Positions 24,025 to 32,591 of a stretch of DNA of 64,000 bases are shown here, piece by piece. Location of the stretch: contig NZ_JBIWGZ010000001.1 in the NCBI RefSeq assembly GCF_044763875.1, forward strand, positions 744,001-808,000, in the 5' to 3' direction. A program made the translations under genes and the position numbers. This stretch comes from Rummeliibacillus sp044763875 (GTDB lineage: Bacteria; Bacillota; Bacilli; Bacillales_A; Planococcaceae). Below the pieces are notes generated by a model. It saw only the letters and a list, made by a program, of their open reading frames with translations, was not told where the DNA came from and ran no database searches. Position 1 is the stretch's first letter. Each line of letters opens with the position of its first letter.

Positions 24025-26271
24025 ATGTTCGAGAAATTAGGTAGATTAGCAGTTTCAAGCCCCAAAGCAATACTATTTACATGGATCGTTTTATTTTTAC
24101 TCTCTCTCTGGTTTGGTCCACAACTAAATAATCATCTTAGTGGCGAAACCCTAGCTTCACCTAATAGTGAATCGATAATGGCAAATAATCAAATTAAAAC
24201 AAATTTCGATGGTAATTATTCACAAAACATAATCGTTGTTTTAGAAAATCCCAATAAAAATACATCTGATCCAGAATTTATAAATGAATTAAAGAAAGTT
24301 GAACAGCAAATCAAACAAAATAAAAGGGTAGAGAAAACTACAAGCATTTTAAATTCTGCAGATCCAAATTTGGTAGACAAGAAAAATAATCGTATGTTCA
24401 TCAATATATATATGAACGCCTCATCAAAAGAAGCTGAAGAATATGTTCGGACTTTAAAAACAGATCTCTCAAATGAAAATTCAATAAAAAAAGGGGTTAA
24501 AATTCATATCACAGGTGGAGCCGCTATTTTAAACGATATGAATGAAGTGAGCAAAAAAAATGTTCAAATGGTTGAAATGATTGGCCTTCCTATCGTGTTT
24601 ATACTATTACTATTTGTCTTTCGCTCATTGATTGCCTCCTTCTTACCTATTTTGATTGGTGTATTTTCAATCATGATTACAATGAGTATCATATTTTTCA
24701 TATCGTTACAATTCAATCTCTCTATGTTTCTAACTAATATAGTTACTATGTTAGGGTTAGGTGTTTCCATAGATTATGCATTATTCATTACTCAAAGGTT
24801 TCGTGAAGAATTACAGACTACCAATGATATTAAAGAAGCAGTCATTCACAGTATGAAATCAGCGGGACGGTCAGTATTTTTTGCAGGTCTAACAGTAATG
24901 GTCTCGCTAGCGTCCTTAATTTCTACCAATACGACATTTTTCACATCAATTTCGCTTGGCGGACTTATTGTCTTGTTTGTGTCCATCTTATCTGCTATGA
25001 CCTTACTACCTGCACTGTTAGTACTACTTGGACATAGAGTTAATTCATTTAAAATTCCTGCTGTTATTAAAAGTAATAAAATAAATCGTTTTTGGCATTC
25101 AATCATTCAATTAATTTTGAAAAAACCAATTTTATTAATTGGAACCTTTCTATTAATTCTTATTGCTGTCTCCTTTCCTGCACTAAAACTACAAATGCAT
25201 CTCCCTGTAGCAGCTTTTGAAGAATTACCAGAAGACAGCGACTCGCGGATTGGAATGGAAGCATTAAGTGACCATTTAGGTTCAGGTAAAATTTTCCCCA
25301 TAAAAATATTACTTACTAATAAGACAAATTCTATATTAGATACAAAATCACTCAATCAAATTAATGAATTAACTAATGAAATCGAAAATCATGAAAATGT
25401 TAAGGAAGTCTTAAGTTTAGAGTCTCTCATAAATAAAACTCAAGGCAACATGATTTCTCTAGAAAGTGACAATCTACCTCTGGAGATTCAGCAACAAGTT
25501 CAAAGTTTTTTGAGTCGAGATAAACAACAAACTATATTATATGTTATTCCTAAGGACGGACCTAGTTCCGAAAAAACTAGAGACCTTGTAAAACAGATCC
25601 GTTCCATCATTGATCATAATTTAGAAAAACCTTTTACTGCAAAAGTGACCGGTGAAACCGCTACTGGCTTAGATTTTGACCAACAAATTATAAAAAGTAT
25701 ACCGTCTATCATTTCAATTATTGTGATAATGACGTTAATTGTATTATTCTTTGCATTTCGTTCAATCATTCTACCAATAAAAGCTGTTTTATTAAATGGA
25801 CTGGTTACTTTAAGCACATTAGGTATATTAGTTTATATGTATCAGTTGGGCAATTGGGTTAATACTAATGCTCAAGCACTTAATGTTGGAACTCCAGTAT
25901 TATTATTTGCTATTTTATTTGGATTAAGTATTGATTATGAGGTAATTATCGTATCCCGAATTAAAGAAGAGTATGAAAAAACACATAATAACCGATCATC
26001 TATCATAAATGGGGTTATATCTACCATGGGCATGATTAACGGAGCCGCTTCCATTATGATCGTTGTATTCGGGGTGTTTATATTTGCAGACTTTCGATTT
26101 GTACAAGAGATTGGAGTGGGGTTAGCCATAGCAATTTTTATTGATGCACTAATTGTAAGAACTATCATTGTTCCTGCGTCTATGCATTTACTAGGAAATC
26201 TCAACTGGTGGGTACCCTTTAATCGTTCAAGAAAGATATCCAGTGATATAAAACAAAAAAGAGAAATGTAA
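24025..26271 (+). CDS. MMPL/RND-family transporter
   Basis: The 748-residue protein has the MMPL layout repeated twice: one N-terminal helix (11-31), a large extracellular loop, then five helices including GLGVSIDYALFITQRFREEL near 238-257, and a second half with the homologous LFGLSIDYEVIIVSRIKEEY near 633-652. The conserved DY pairs in both repeats are proton-relay residues of the RND superfamily. Homologues in bacilli (YdfJ/YdgH-like) export lipids or drugs. ATG start with TAGGAGA upstream. It appears to be a single-gene unit; its regulator is not adjacent. Confidence 0.92.
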   Translation: MFEKLGRLAVSSPKAILFTWIVLFLLSLWFGPQLNNHLSGETLASPNSESIMANNQIKTNFDGNYSQNIIVVLENPNKNTSDPEFINELKKVEQQIKQNKRVEKTTSILNSADPNLVDKKNNRMFINIYMNASSKEAEEYVRTLKTDLSNENSIKKGVKIHITGGAAILNDMNEVSKKNVQMVEMIGLPIVFILLLFVFRSLIASFLPILIGVFSIMITMSIIFFISLQFNLSMFLTNIVTMLGLGVSIDYALFITQRFREELQTTNDIKEAVIHSMKSAGRSVFFAGLTVMVSLASLISTNTTFFTSISLGGLIVLFVSILSAMTLLPALLVLLGHRVNSFKIPAVIKSNKINRFWHSIIQLILKKPILLIGTFLLILIAVSFPALKLQMHLPVAAFEELPEDSDSRIGMEALSDHLGSGKIFPIKILLTNKTNSILDTKSLNQINELTNEIENHENVKEVLSLESLINKTQGNMISLESDNLPLEIQQQVQSFLSRDKQQTILYVIPKDGPSSEKTRDLVKQIRSIIDHNLEKPFTAKVTGETATGLDFDQQIIKSIPSIISIIVIMTLIVLFFAFRSIILPIKAVLLNGLVTLSTLGILVYMYQLGNWVNTNAQALNVGTPVLLFAILFGLSIDYEVIIVSRIKEEYEKTHNNRSSIINGVISTMGMINGAASIMIVVFGVFIFADFRFVQEIGVGLAIAIFIDALIVRTIIVPASMHLLGNLNWWVPFNRSRKISSDIKQKREM

Positions 26272-26444
26272 AGCCTTATTGTATTCACACACATTATTCC
26301 AGGTATCCTTTTGAAACATTCCAATCGGCCAAAGATGATATTACCACGTTCAAAAGTATTTAAAATATTTAGATCTATTATGCCTTACTTGCTGACGGAA
26401 CCTTTAAAAATCGTCTGGCACTTTTCTGGCAAAGCATAAAAATG
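26272..26444 (+). other. Spacer with a possible decayed reading frame
   Basis: Plus-strand fragments such as ADGTFKNRLALFWQSIK (ending near 26440) look protein-like but are interrupted by stops. I cannot assign a family. Confidence 0.2.
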
Positions 26445-26483
26445 ACAAACGGCATCGAATGTTCACATTCGGATGCCGCTTGT
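26445..26483. terminator. Terminator between convergent MMPL and endonuclease genes
   Basis: CGGCATCGAATG (26450-26461) pairs with CATTCGGATGCCG (26466-26478) with one bulged base. A T-run on the minus strand (GTCATTTTTATG) follows, so it suits the endonuclease gene best. Confidence 0.65.
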
Positions 26484-26567
26484 ATACAATCTGAACTGCC
26501 GGATGGCTGCTCTTCTTTCAATTTTTTTACTCTAGAAAAACCGCTTCACAAAGGAATTTCCAATCAA

Positions 26568-27380
26568 TCACATCATTGTTACGATACTTTCTGCCATCTC
26601 TGGAAAATCAATAAATGGATTCCTATTGCCTTGAAGTTCATAGATAGCTAGGTTGCGATGCTTTTCATAGATGGATACTGGAAATGTTTGATGCCATTTT
26701 AGCAATAAAGAGACATTCTCAAGTTCTCTTTTTATTGTGTTTGGATAGCGAATTAGGAAATAGAGTGTTGCTCTGGCAACGATTCCTTTGCCGTATTCTG
26801 GTTCGAATTTACTTTCTTCAGCCTTGCCACAGCCATCTTTGATGCCTAAAATCCGTCCTTCAGGGACATAATCCTGGAAATCGTAGTAAGGATAGTTGCT
26901 GCGACTGCTATTACAGGTTGGTTCGCAGGCAAACAGATGATGCAAGTCTCCTCTCATCGGTTTTTTTTTATCGAACCATGATTGAGGCACTACATGTTCA
27001 CAGTTAAATAGATCATCCGAAGAGATGCTGATTAACCCTTTTGCCTGCATTTCATGGAGCCGAACGTCCTCCTCTATGACAGAAAGTGGATCCATCTCAT
27101 TTCCAGAATAAAGGCTTTTTAATGAACCGTTTTCCTGCAAATCAACCCAAGGGTACACATAACGGTACGGGCTGTAATTTAACTGATCTGTATGTGTTTT
27201 TTCAAGTAATGAATGAAGGCTGTCTGAAAGATTAGCATCCGTGAATGAAATGCTCTGATAGTATTGATTTCTGACTTCCTTGTCTTTCTTTTCGTCATAA
27301 TAAGGTCGATTTTCCTTATAGTTTAAAAAGTCTGACTTGGCCTTTTCCCATTCACAGTATAGCAATCCTTGCTTTTCCAT
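26568..27380 (-). CDS. Leaderless endonuclease I family nuclease
   Basis: The 270-residue protein has the EndA/endonuclease I signature in order: FNCEHVVPQSWF (near 126-136), GDLHHLFACEPTCNSSR with His147/His148 (144-160) and YPYYDF, then KGIVARATLYFLIRYP and a C-terminal NLAIYELQGNRNPFIDFP. This beta-beta-alpha-metal nuclease family degrades DNA and RNA and is normally exported; here there is no signal peptide, as the protein starts MEKQGLLYCEWEKAKSDF. Its ATG overlaps the stop of the intracellular subtilisin gene (TAATG), so the two are translationally coupled. Why a cell would keep such a nuclease in the cytosol is unclear; an inhibitor or proteolytic control by the partner is possible. 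Confidence 0.88.
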   Translation of the reverse strand: MEKQGLLYCEWEKAKSDFLNYKENRPYYDEKKDKEVRNQYYQSISFTDANLSDSLHSLLEKTHTDQLNYSPYRYVYPWVDLQENGSLKSLYSGNEMDPLSVIEEDVRLHEMQAKGLISISSDDLFNCEHVVPQSWFDKKKPMRGDLHHLFACEPTCNSSRSNYPYYDFQDYVPEGRILGIKDGCGKAEESKFEPEYGKGIVARATLYFLIRYPNTIKRELENVSLLLKWHQTFPVSIYEKHRNLAIYELQGNRNPFIDFPEMAESIVTMM

Positions 27381-28342
27381 TATATTTCCAACACCTGTGC
27401 AGATAATATTTGGTCGAACACTTCCGATAAGTAATCCTCTAATGTTAAGTACAGCAATCCGTTGCCTTCGAGTTTTGGCGAGTTTCCTAAAGGAATCGTT
27501 CTCTTTATTAATTGTGCATACAGCTCATCCTCTGTCAGATTTCGCTCAAAGTTTTTGGTGGCAATATCTTTTATGAGTGCAAGTGCACCGGATATATGCG
27601 GTGTTGCCATCGAAGTACCGCTTAGTTTTGCATAATTTCCTTTTAAATATGTTGAAAGGATTGCTTCACCAGGGGCTACTAAGTCGATTTCATTATTCGA
27701 ATTTGAAAATTTAGAAGAAAGGCGTTGCAGATTAACGGATCCGACACTGATGACTTCATTGTAGCAGGCAGGATAGGTCAATTCATCTGAATCACTCTTT
27801 CCATCTCCCTCATTCCCAGCAGCACAAACTACTAGAATTTGCTGAGCGATTGCGTTTTGAATAGCTTGGTGTAACTCAAATACATCCTTAGAACCGCCTA
27901 GGCTCATGGATATGATATCCACCTTTTGTTCAACTGCATAATTAATCCCATTTATAATCCAGTCGTATTGCCCTGATCCATTTTTATCAAGCACCTTTAA
28001 AATCAATAGACTTGCTTCAGGTGCAACACCAACTACTCCTGTACCGTTATGGACGGCAGCAATTGTACCAGCCACATGGGTTCCATGGCCATTATAGTCG
28101 GTGTAAACATCAGGATTTCCATAATCATCGCCAGTGAAATTCCGTCCGCCGACAATACGTTCACTCAAATCAGGATGGGTGACATCGCAGCCTGTGTCCA
28201 ATATCGCAACAGTGATTCCCTTCCCTTTAGATTTCTCCCAAATTTGTGGCGCTGCAATAAGCTCAATACCTTTTGGTACCTCAGACACCACTTCGATAAC
28301 TTCATTCACTTGATACGGAATTAAATGTAATTTTTGCTCCAT
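27380..28342 (-). CDS. Intracellular subtilisin-type serine protease (Isp)
   Basis: The 320-residue protein aligns along its length with Bacillus IspA. It has the short inhibitory N-terminal extension with LIPY (residues 7-10), no signal peptide, and the S8 triad Asp49 (ILDTGCDVTHPD), His86 (NGHGTHVAGT) and Ser244 (SGTSMATPH). Isp proteases are calcium-dependent, are made inactive and are activated by removal of the extension late in growth, degrading cell proteins. ATG start with TTAGGAGGG upstream. Coupled by a TAATG overlap to a leaderless endonuclease I, suggesting a joint protein and nucleic-acid recycling or self-destruction role. Confidence 0.93.
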   Translation of the reverse strand: MEQKLHLIPYQVNEVIEVVSEVPKGIELIAAPQIWEKSKGKGITVAILDTGCDVTHPDLSERIVGGRNFTGDDYGNPDVYTDYNGHGTHVAGTIAAVHNGTGVVGVAPEASLLILKVLDKNGSGQYDWIINGINYAVEQKVDIISMSLGGSKDVFELHQAIQNAIAQQILVVCAAGNEGDGKSDSDELTYPACYNEVISVGSVNLQRLSSKFSNSNNEIDLVAPGEAILSTYLKGNYAKLSGTSMATPHISGALALIKDIATKNFERNLTEDELYAQLIKRTIPLGNSPKLEGNGLLYLTLEDYLSEVFDQILSAQVLEI

Positions 28343-28627
28343 TTGTATCCCTCCTAATAGAATTAAGTTTCAAGTGTATTCTTGGTAGTTATAAATAGTT
28401 TAACAATTCAGAATTTATATGAACAGTTACTATAGACGTGTTTTTTTACTGAATTATCAGAATTTTAATAAAAATAGATTTAAATAGTAGGAGACCGAAA
28501 GAATTATATTATTATCGGAAGCATGGAAAAAGGATAAACTAGATAAGATTATCGAGGGATATTCATCACTTTGTGAAGTGATAGTGAGGGTTTTAAATAT
28601 ACTTATGGTTCAATTTTATGGAAAATC
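28343..28627 (+). other. Spacer with a short open stretch
   Basis: On the plus strand a frame near 28497-28631 reads LLSEAWKKDKLDKIIEGYSS onward and ends in a stop at about 28629, with an upstream stop and no start codon. It may be the C-terminal scrap of an older regulator gene. Otherwise nothing is seen. Confidence 0.25.
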
Positions 28628-28655
28628 TTGACATAAGTTTAAATTGGTTTACAAT
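28628..28655 (+). promoter_or_regulatory. SigA promoter of the TetR gene
   Basis: TTGACA (28628-28633) and TACAAT (28650-28655) are separated by 16 bases. The operator begins at the last base of the -10 box. Confidence 0.75.
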
Positions 28656-28670
28656 TGAGTAAACACTCAA
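28655..28670. promoter_or_regulatory. TetR-type operator 1 (TTGAGT-N4-ACTCAA)
   Basis: A perfect 6 bp inverted repeat with a 4-base spacer overlaps the transcription start of the TetR gene, so autorepression is expected. The same arms and spacing recur at 29302-29317. Confidence 0.7.
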
Positions 28671-28697
28671 ACTTTCAGAAAATTAGAGGTGGATTTT

Positions 28698-29276
28698 TTG
28701 ATATCAAAAAAGGATAAAATTGCACAAAGCGCATTGAAGCTGTTTACAGAACAGGGATTTAAAGCAACAACAACAAAAGAAATTGCATTAAAAAGTGATG
28801 TAGCAGAAAGTCTTATTTTCTATTATTTTAAAGATAAAACTGAACTACTTAATCATTTAATTCGTGAGTTTTCATTTATTGGATCAATGTCCAAGGAGAT
28901 GAAGGAATTATATGAAATGGATCCCATTCCGGCTTTAATTCAATTGGGACATCTATATTCCGATTTTTTATATCTTAATAAAAGCTTCTTGTCATTTATT
29001 TGGTCCCCTGAAATGATACAGAACAAAGATGTAAATGTGAAGGTTGTTGACCTTATTCATTCAATGTCTCAAGAAATCAACACACATCTGACAAGGGCTG
29101 TTTCTGTTCCTATTGAAAAAGAGACAATTGAAATGGCAGCTTCTATGTTTCTTTCAACCTTATTAACACATTTTTTAGTTGGAGAAAGAGCATCAGATGA
29201 ATTTCCTCTTGAAAATGATAACTATATTAAGAATGTAGTAACTCTAATATTAAATGGACTTGATAGTTCTAATTAA
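28698..29276 (+). CDS. TetR/AcrR-family transcriptional regulator
   Basis: The protein (192 residues from the TTG at 28698) has an N-terminal HTH (IAQSALKLFTEQGFKATTTKEIAL, then ESLIFYYFKDKTELL), and a helical C-terminal ligand domain. TTG at 28698 is preferred because AGAGGTGG lies 8 bases upstream and the in-frame GTG at 28689 is inside that site. The gene has a consensus promoter with an operator over the start site, and a second operator of the same type lies before the downstream HXXEE gene. Together they look like a two-gene regulon. Ligand unknown. Confidence 0.88.
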   Translation: MISKKDKIAQSALKLFTEQGFKATTTKEIALKSDVAESLIFYYFKDKTELLNHLIREFSFIGSMSKEMKELYEMDPIPALIQLGHLYSDFLYLNKSFLSFIWSPEMIQNKDVNVKVVDLIHSMSQEINTHLTRAVSVPIEKETIEMAASMFLSTLLTHFLVGERASDEFPLENDNYIKNVVTLILNGLDSSN

Positions 29277-29301
29277 ATATACTTTATTTTTTTGAACTAT
29301 A

Positions 29302-29317
29302 TTGAGTATTTACTCAG
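29302..29317. promoter_or_regulatory. TetR-type operator 2
   Basis: TTGAGT-ATTT-ACTCAG repeats the arms and spacing of operator 1 with one mismatch. It lies between the regulator and the HXXEE gene, implying that the latter has its own repressed promoter. Confidence 0.6.
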
Positions 29318-29523
29318 GAGGTGCTACATTTTTTCACCAAAGTGTATAAGGTTACCACTACTTGAAATTCTTATGAAGAAATTCCAAAGGCAAAGTAAGT
29401 AGTTTACGGTTACAAATAGATTCATTAATTTCCTCATAATGGATTTTTTTATGAGTTACTGGTTTTCAGGTTGTAATTCAGAATTATTAACGTAGAAAAA
29501 ATAGTGGGAAGAGGTGTTGTTAA

Positions 29524-30054
29524 ATGAACAATATGCAAGTGATTATATGGCTGTTCCCTATCCTTTTTATGTTCCATGATTTTGAAGAAATTATTTTTAT
29601 GAGAGCATGGATAAATAAAAATAGAAGTTATATGTCTGAAAGGTTTCCTACTTTATCAAAAAAGTTACTACCTCATTTTGAGCATATGACAACATCTGCA
29701 TTCGCTTTGGGGGTAGCTGAAGAATTCATTTTAATTAGCACCATTACTGTTATTTCTTATATGACAAATTGGTATGACCTTTGGATAGGCTCATTTATAG
29801 CGTTTACTTTACATTTATTAATACATTGTTTTCAAGCATTGATAGTAAGGAAATATATTCCTGTTATTGTAACAAGCATTATTTGTTTGCCCATTTGTAT
29901 TTATATCATTATGCAAATACTACAGATATCTTCGTTATATACCATTATTTTGTATTCTATTTTGTGCTTTATTATTATGATTATCAATATAAGTATCGTT
30001 CATAAGTTAATGGCTATATTTAGCCAATGGATAGTGCGATATGAACATAAATAG
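29524..30054 (+). CDS. HXXEE domain membrane protein
   Basis: The 176-residue protein has about five helices and the family motif FMFHDFEEIIF, with His18 and Glu21-Glu22, plus a second conserved HFEHMTTSAFALGVAEEF segment near 57-73. HXXEE proteins are uncharacterised membrane proteins common in bacilli. ATG start with GAAGAGGTG upstream. It appears to be controlled by the adjacent TetR regulator through operator 2, which makes it the probable effector of that system (for example export of the ligand). Confidence 0.8.
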   Translation: MNNMQVIIWLFPILFMFHDFEEIIFMRAWINKNRSYMSERFPTLSKKLLPHFEHMTTSAFALGVAEEFILISTITVISYMTNWYDLWIGSFIAFTLHLLIHCFQALIVRKYIPVIVTSIICLPICIYIIMQILQISSLYTIILYSILCFIIMIINISIVHKLMAIFSQWIVRYEHK

Positions 30055-30117
30055 AAGTTTGGATAATGAACAGTTTGTCATAAATAATTAAAGGACTAAG
30101 GCCATATTTAAGCTATT

Positions 30118-30262
30118 CTATTAAATGGCGCTATTTTTGAATAAAACTTAGATTTTCAAACAACATTATTGTTATATTTTTCATTATAGTGAAGTATCTT
30201 ACATCAAAAATTAAATAACTATTTTTTTAACCCCGTCCTAAATTTAGAACGGGGTTATACTT
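30118..30262 (+). repeat. About 145 bp repeat, copy 1 (inverted relative to 54937-55085)
   Basis: Starting at GGCGCTATTTTTGAATA, this continues through ATTGTTATATTTTTC and GTGAAGTATCTTA to the hairpin CCCCGTCCTAAATTTAGAA. The reverse complement of 54937-55085 follows the same order at roughly 80 percent identity by eye. The terminal hairpin is 30228-30257. Confidence 0.65.
30228..30257. terminator. Terminator-like hairpin within the 145 bp repeat
   Basis: AACCCCGTCCTAAA/TTTAGAACGGGGTT forms a near-perfect stem; the same hairpin occurs at 54942-54972. It could end transcription of the HXXEE gene. Confidence 0.6.
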
Positions 30263-30334
30263 GTTTGAGCATTTCATAAATCCATTTTTATATTCGAACA
30301 TTTTAACATACTTACTATTCAATATTCATATATA

Positions 30335-30525
30335 TATTCCGCTACAGACAGCGCTTTCCACGGGCTTGGCTTCAATCTCCTCGTCACTACGTTCCTGCGG
30401 GGCTTTCAGCTCAAGCTTTTCCCGTAGGAGCCGCCGTCTTTCGCTCCATAATAAACAAAATGGGATATTATTAAATATTTGAATATTTTATATTAATTTT
30501 GCATTATGAGATTGATTCAATTAAA
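30335..30525 (+). repeat. Large palindromic repeat, type B, copy B1
   Basis: CCGCTACAGACAGCGCTTTCC, GGGCTTGGCTTCAATCTCC, GGGGCTTTCAGCTCAAGC and CCCGTAGGAGCCGCCG match the copy at 51766-51885 almost base for base, and the AT-rich 3' flank (TATTAATTTTGCATTATGA) is shared too, so the unit extends to about 30525. It fills most of the gap between the HXXEE gene and the DUF2089 set. Confidence 0.85.
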
Positions 30526-30624
30526 TAACTTTATTCTCTTTTTACAATTTTCTTGGTATAGTAAGCGAGGAATTAGGCTTTTTCTTCAAAATGCCAGTCA
30601 GTGGTCGGTGTATTTTATATTAAA

Positions 30625-30906
30625 TTATAGTCTAACCTTAACTTCAGTACCGTCCTTAGCTTTGACATCTACTAGCACGATTCCCTTATAATTTTTCAGT
30701 TCCTTGACGATAGGCTTTAGCGTTTTTTTGTTTATTAGTGGAAAGGTAAAGTCTAGTTTTTTTCTTTCGAAGTGCTCTTTTGTCCATTTGTTTATATTTT
30801 TCTGAAAAAATTTTGAAGACAAAATTGAAACAGCAATATTTAAAACAGTATATGGAATTGGGATGGTAAACCGAACGTCTTTTGTTTTCACTTTTACATG
30901 CAACAT
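30625..30906 (-). CDS. Small protein sharing the C-terminal domain of its SHOCT-like neighbour
   Basis: The protein (93 residues from ATG at 30906) begins MLHVKVKTKDVRFTIPIPYT, has an amphipathic stretch, and ends IVLVDVKAKDGTEVKVRL. The same arrangement, LKIRVVSAENDNVTVNLPI ... IVDIKSANGDTVSVII, forms the C-terminal part of the protein encoded immediately upstream, so the two look paralogous. The ATG follows the upstream stop by 10 bases; an alternative longer start overlaps that gene by 62 bases and is less likely. Function unknown. Confidence 0.65.
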   Translation of the reverse strand: MLHVKVKTKDVRFTIPIPYTVLNIAVSILSSKFFQKNINKWTKEHFERKKLDFTFPLINKKTLKPIVKELKNYKGIVLVDVKAKDGTEVKVRL

Positions 30907-30916
30907 AAACAAATCA

Positions 30917-31306
30917 CTATTCAATGATGACCGAAACGGTATCTCCGTTTGCTGATTTAATATCAACAATTTGGCCATCTAATTCGTTTTCAATTGCTTC
31001 AGTAAGAAGGTTGATGTCTATATCTTTAACGTATTTTTCCGATTGAGGAATACTTGCTGCGATGCTGTGCCCAGCCATTAATACTACCTTGAGAAGTTTA
31101 ATAGGCAAATTAACCGTGACGTTATCATTTTCGGCTGATACAACACGAATTTTTAATGTTTTATCTAAATAGTTAGTGGATTTTTCAACAAGTTTAGTAT
31201 CTGTTACTGCTTTCTCTTGTAATACTTGAATCAGTTGTGATCCCTTATCTGCATCGATTTTCCCTTCTTGAACCATTGTTAACACTCTTGTAATTTCCTC
31301 TTTCAT
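30917..31306 (-). CDS. SHOCT-like domain protein (YvlB N-terminal type)
   Basis: The 129-residue protein starts with a SHOCT-like helical hairpin (ITRVLTMVQEGKIDADKGSQ, residues 5-24) found at the N-terminus of YvlB-type proteins, then a linker and a strand-rich domain with a hydrophobic helix (LLKVVLMAGHSIAA). It lies 13 bases downstream of the DUF2089 gene and upstream of its paralogous partner. SHOCT hairpins mediate oligomerisation. The role of the set is unknown. ATG start with AAGGAGGA upstream. Confidence 0.75.
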   Translation of the reverse strand: MKEEITRVLTMVQEGKIDADKGSQLIQVLQEKAVTDTKLVEKSTNYLDKTLKIRVVSAENDNVTVNLPIKLLKVVLMAGHSIAASIPQSEKYVKDIDINLLTEAIENELDGQIVDIKSANGDTVSVIIE

Positions 31307-31319
31307 GATAAATTCCTCC

Positions 31320-31685
31320 TTATTCCTCTTTTAATAGCTTAATGGCTTCTTCTGGTGTGATTTCGCCATTTTCCAACATGGTGACAACTTTTTTCTCATC
31401 TACTTCATTTTTCTTTTTCTGCTCATATCCAAGGGATGAGATGATGTCTGTTAGCTTGCCTCGAACCGTTGGATACGATATCCCTAGTTCCTTTTCAACT
31501 TCTTTGATATTCCCTCTACATATTAAAAATACTTCCACAAAATGAAGCTGATCCTTTGATAAGGATGCCAGCTTAGATAATTCAAACTCATTTTCAATCG
31601 TAGTGTTACAATGAGAGCACTGCAACTTTGTAATTTTCAATGTTTTACTGCAAACAGGACAATTTGTGATTACTTTATAAGCCAT
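31320..31685 (-). CDS. DUF2089-like zinc-ribbon/HTH protein with C-terminal SHOCT-like hairpin
   Basis: The 121-residue protein has an N-terminal zinc ribbon (CPVC near 9-12, CSHC near 23-26), a helix-turn-helix (LSKDQLHFVEVFLICRGNIK, then EVEKELGISYPTVRGKL) and a C-terminal EKKVVTMLENGEITPEEAIK hairpin similar to that in the next protein. DUF2089 proteins are presumed regulators. As the first gene of the three it probably controls the set. ATG start with AAAGGAAGG upstream. Confidence 0.8.
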   Translation of the reverse strand: MAYKVITNCPVCSKTLKITKLQCSHCNTTIENEFELSKLASLSKDQLHFVEVFLICRGNIKEVEKELGISYPTVRGKLTDIISSLGYEQKKKNEVDEKKVVTMLENGEITPEEAIKLLKEE

Positions 31686-31863
31686 ATTGTATTTCCTTCC
31701 TTTTAGTTGATTCGATTATATAACAAGTGATTAATAATGTAAATTATATAATTAATTTTTTTAATTCAAAAAATCAATAAAATTAATTTATCGATTAACA
31801 TTATTGATAATCTATTTTAATTATTCATTTAATGACTGAAATTGTAGACATTCCTTTTGGTGA
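31686..31863. other. Promoter region of the DUF2089 set
   Basis: Very AT-rich, with several short palindromes such as AATTATATAATT near 31742-31753. No single promoter or operator can be fixed. Confidence 0.35.
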
Positions 31864-32016
31864 AATCCCCAGTTACATAATGAGCACAATTACTTAGACT
31901 ATGAGATGCAGATTTATAATCCATAGTTATTTGATATTAATAATCCAACTGATGATGATTCAGCAGTCGTTAGCATTGATGAATTATTTAATGATTTAGA
32001 ACTTGAATATTATTAA
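31864..32016 (+). pseudogene. Decayed C-terminal gene fragment
   Basis: The plus strand reads HNEHNYLDYEMQIYNP, then a stop (TAG at 31924), then LFDINNPTDDDSAVVSIDEL to a stop at 32014-32016. The acidic C-terminus ends FNDLELEYY. The family is not recognised. No start codon or ribosome binding site is present. Confidence 0.4.
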
Positions 32017-32256
32017 GCATACGGGTTAATTAATCTCCGAATATGTGGTGATTTGAGGACTTAGTCTATATTTTAGTTATTTCAGAATAGAGCGCATTTC
32101 CAAAGTAAATGATTTACGCTTTTTTACATAAAAGGGCCATATTTCGGAATAAAATGTGTTAAAGTCGAACTGAAGAAGCACGAATATTAAGAAATTTAGG
32201 GTGTGATAGGATTAAATTGATAATAGTCATACAGTTCGGGGAAGGAGTAGATAAGC

Positions 32257-32460
32257 TTGATATTTTTTGCAGAAGTCATTCGTACAATTTCTTACGTAAT
32301 ACTTATTATTAGTTCTGGTTTCTATTTAAGGCATTTAGAAAAAACTAAAAAGCAAAATAAACTTTCAACCTTTGAATTTACAATGTACATAATCATTCAA
32401 ATAGCATATTTATTATTAACAATCAGTTTATTGATTTTTGTATTTGGCGATAAGTTTTAA
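32257..32460 (+). CDS. Small two-helix membrane protein
   Basis: The 67-residue protein has two hydrophobic segments (ISYVILIISSGFYL and FTMYIIIQIAYLLLTISLLI) separated by a basic LEKTKKQNK loop. TTG start with GGGGAAGGAG upstream. Family unknown. It is convergent with the YkvI-like gene and they share the terminator at 32486-32542. Confidence 0.6.
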   Translation: MIFFAEVIRTISYVILIISSGFYLRHLEKTKKQNKLSTFEFTMYIIIQIAYLLLTISLLIFVFGDKF

Positions 32461-32485
32461 ACAATCGTGCGCGTTTGTTGAACAA

Positions 32486-32542
32486 TAAGTAAGAAGTTAA
32501 TACACATTAGACATGACTAATGTGTATCAACCTCTTACTTTT
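32486..32542. terminator. Long bidirectional terminator
   Basis: AGTAAGAAGTTAATACACAT and its partner TGTGTATCAACCTCTTACT pair over more than 20 positions with few mismatches, around the loop ACATGA. It separates the small membrane protein gene and the ykvI-like gene. Confidence 0.75.
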
Positions 32543-32591
32543 ATGCCTTTTTACAGATCATGATATTATTTTTCAAACTTCAAAGATTTGT

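Noticed and set aside
25935..26324. Minus-strand frame of 129 codons
   Set aside because: Antisense to the end of the MMPL transporter gene; no ribosome binding site or family.
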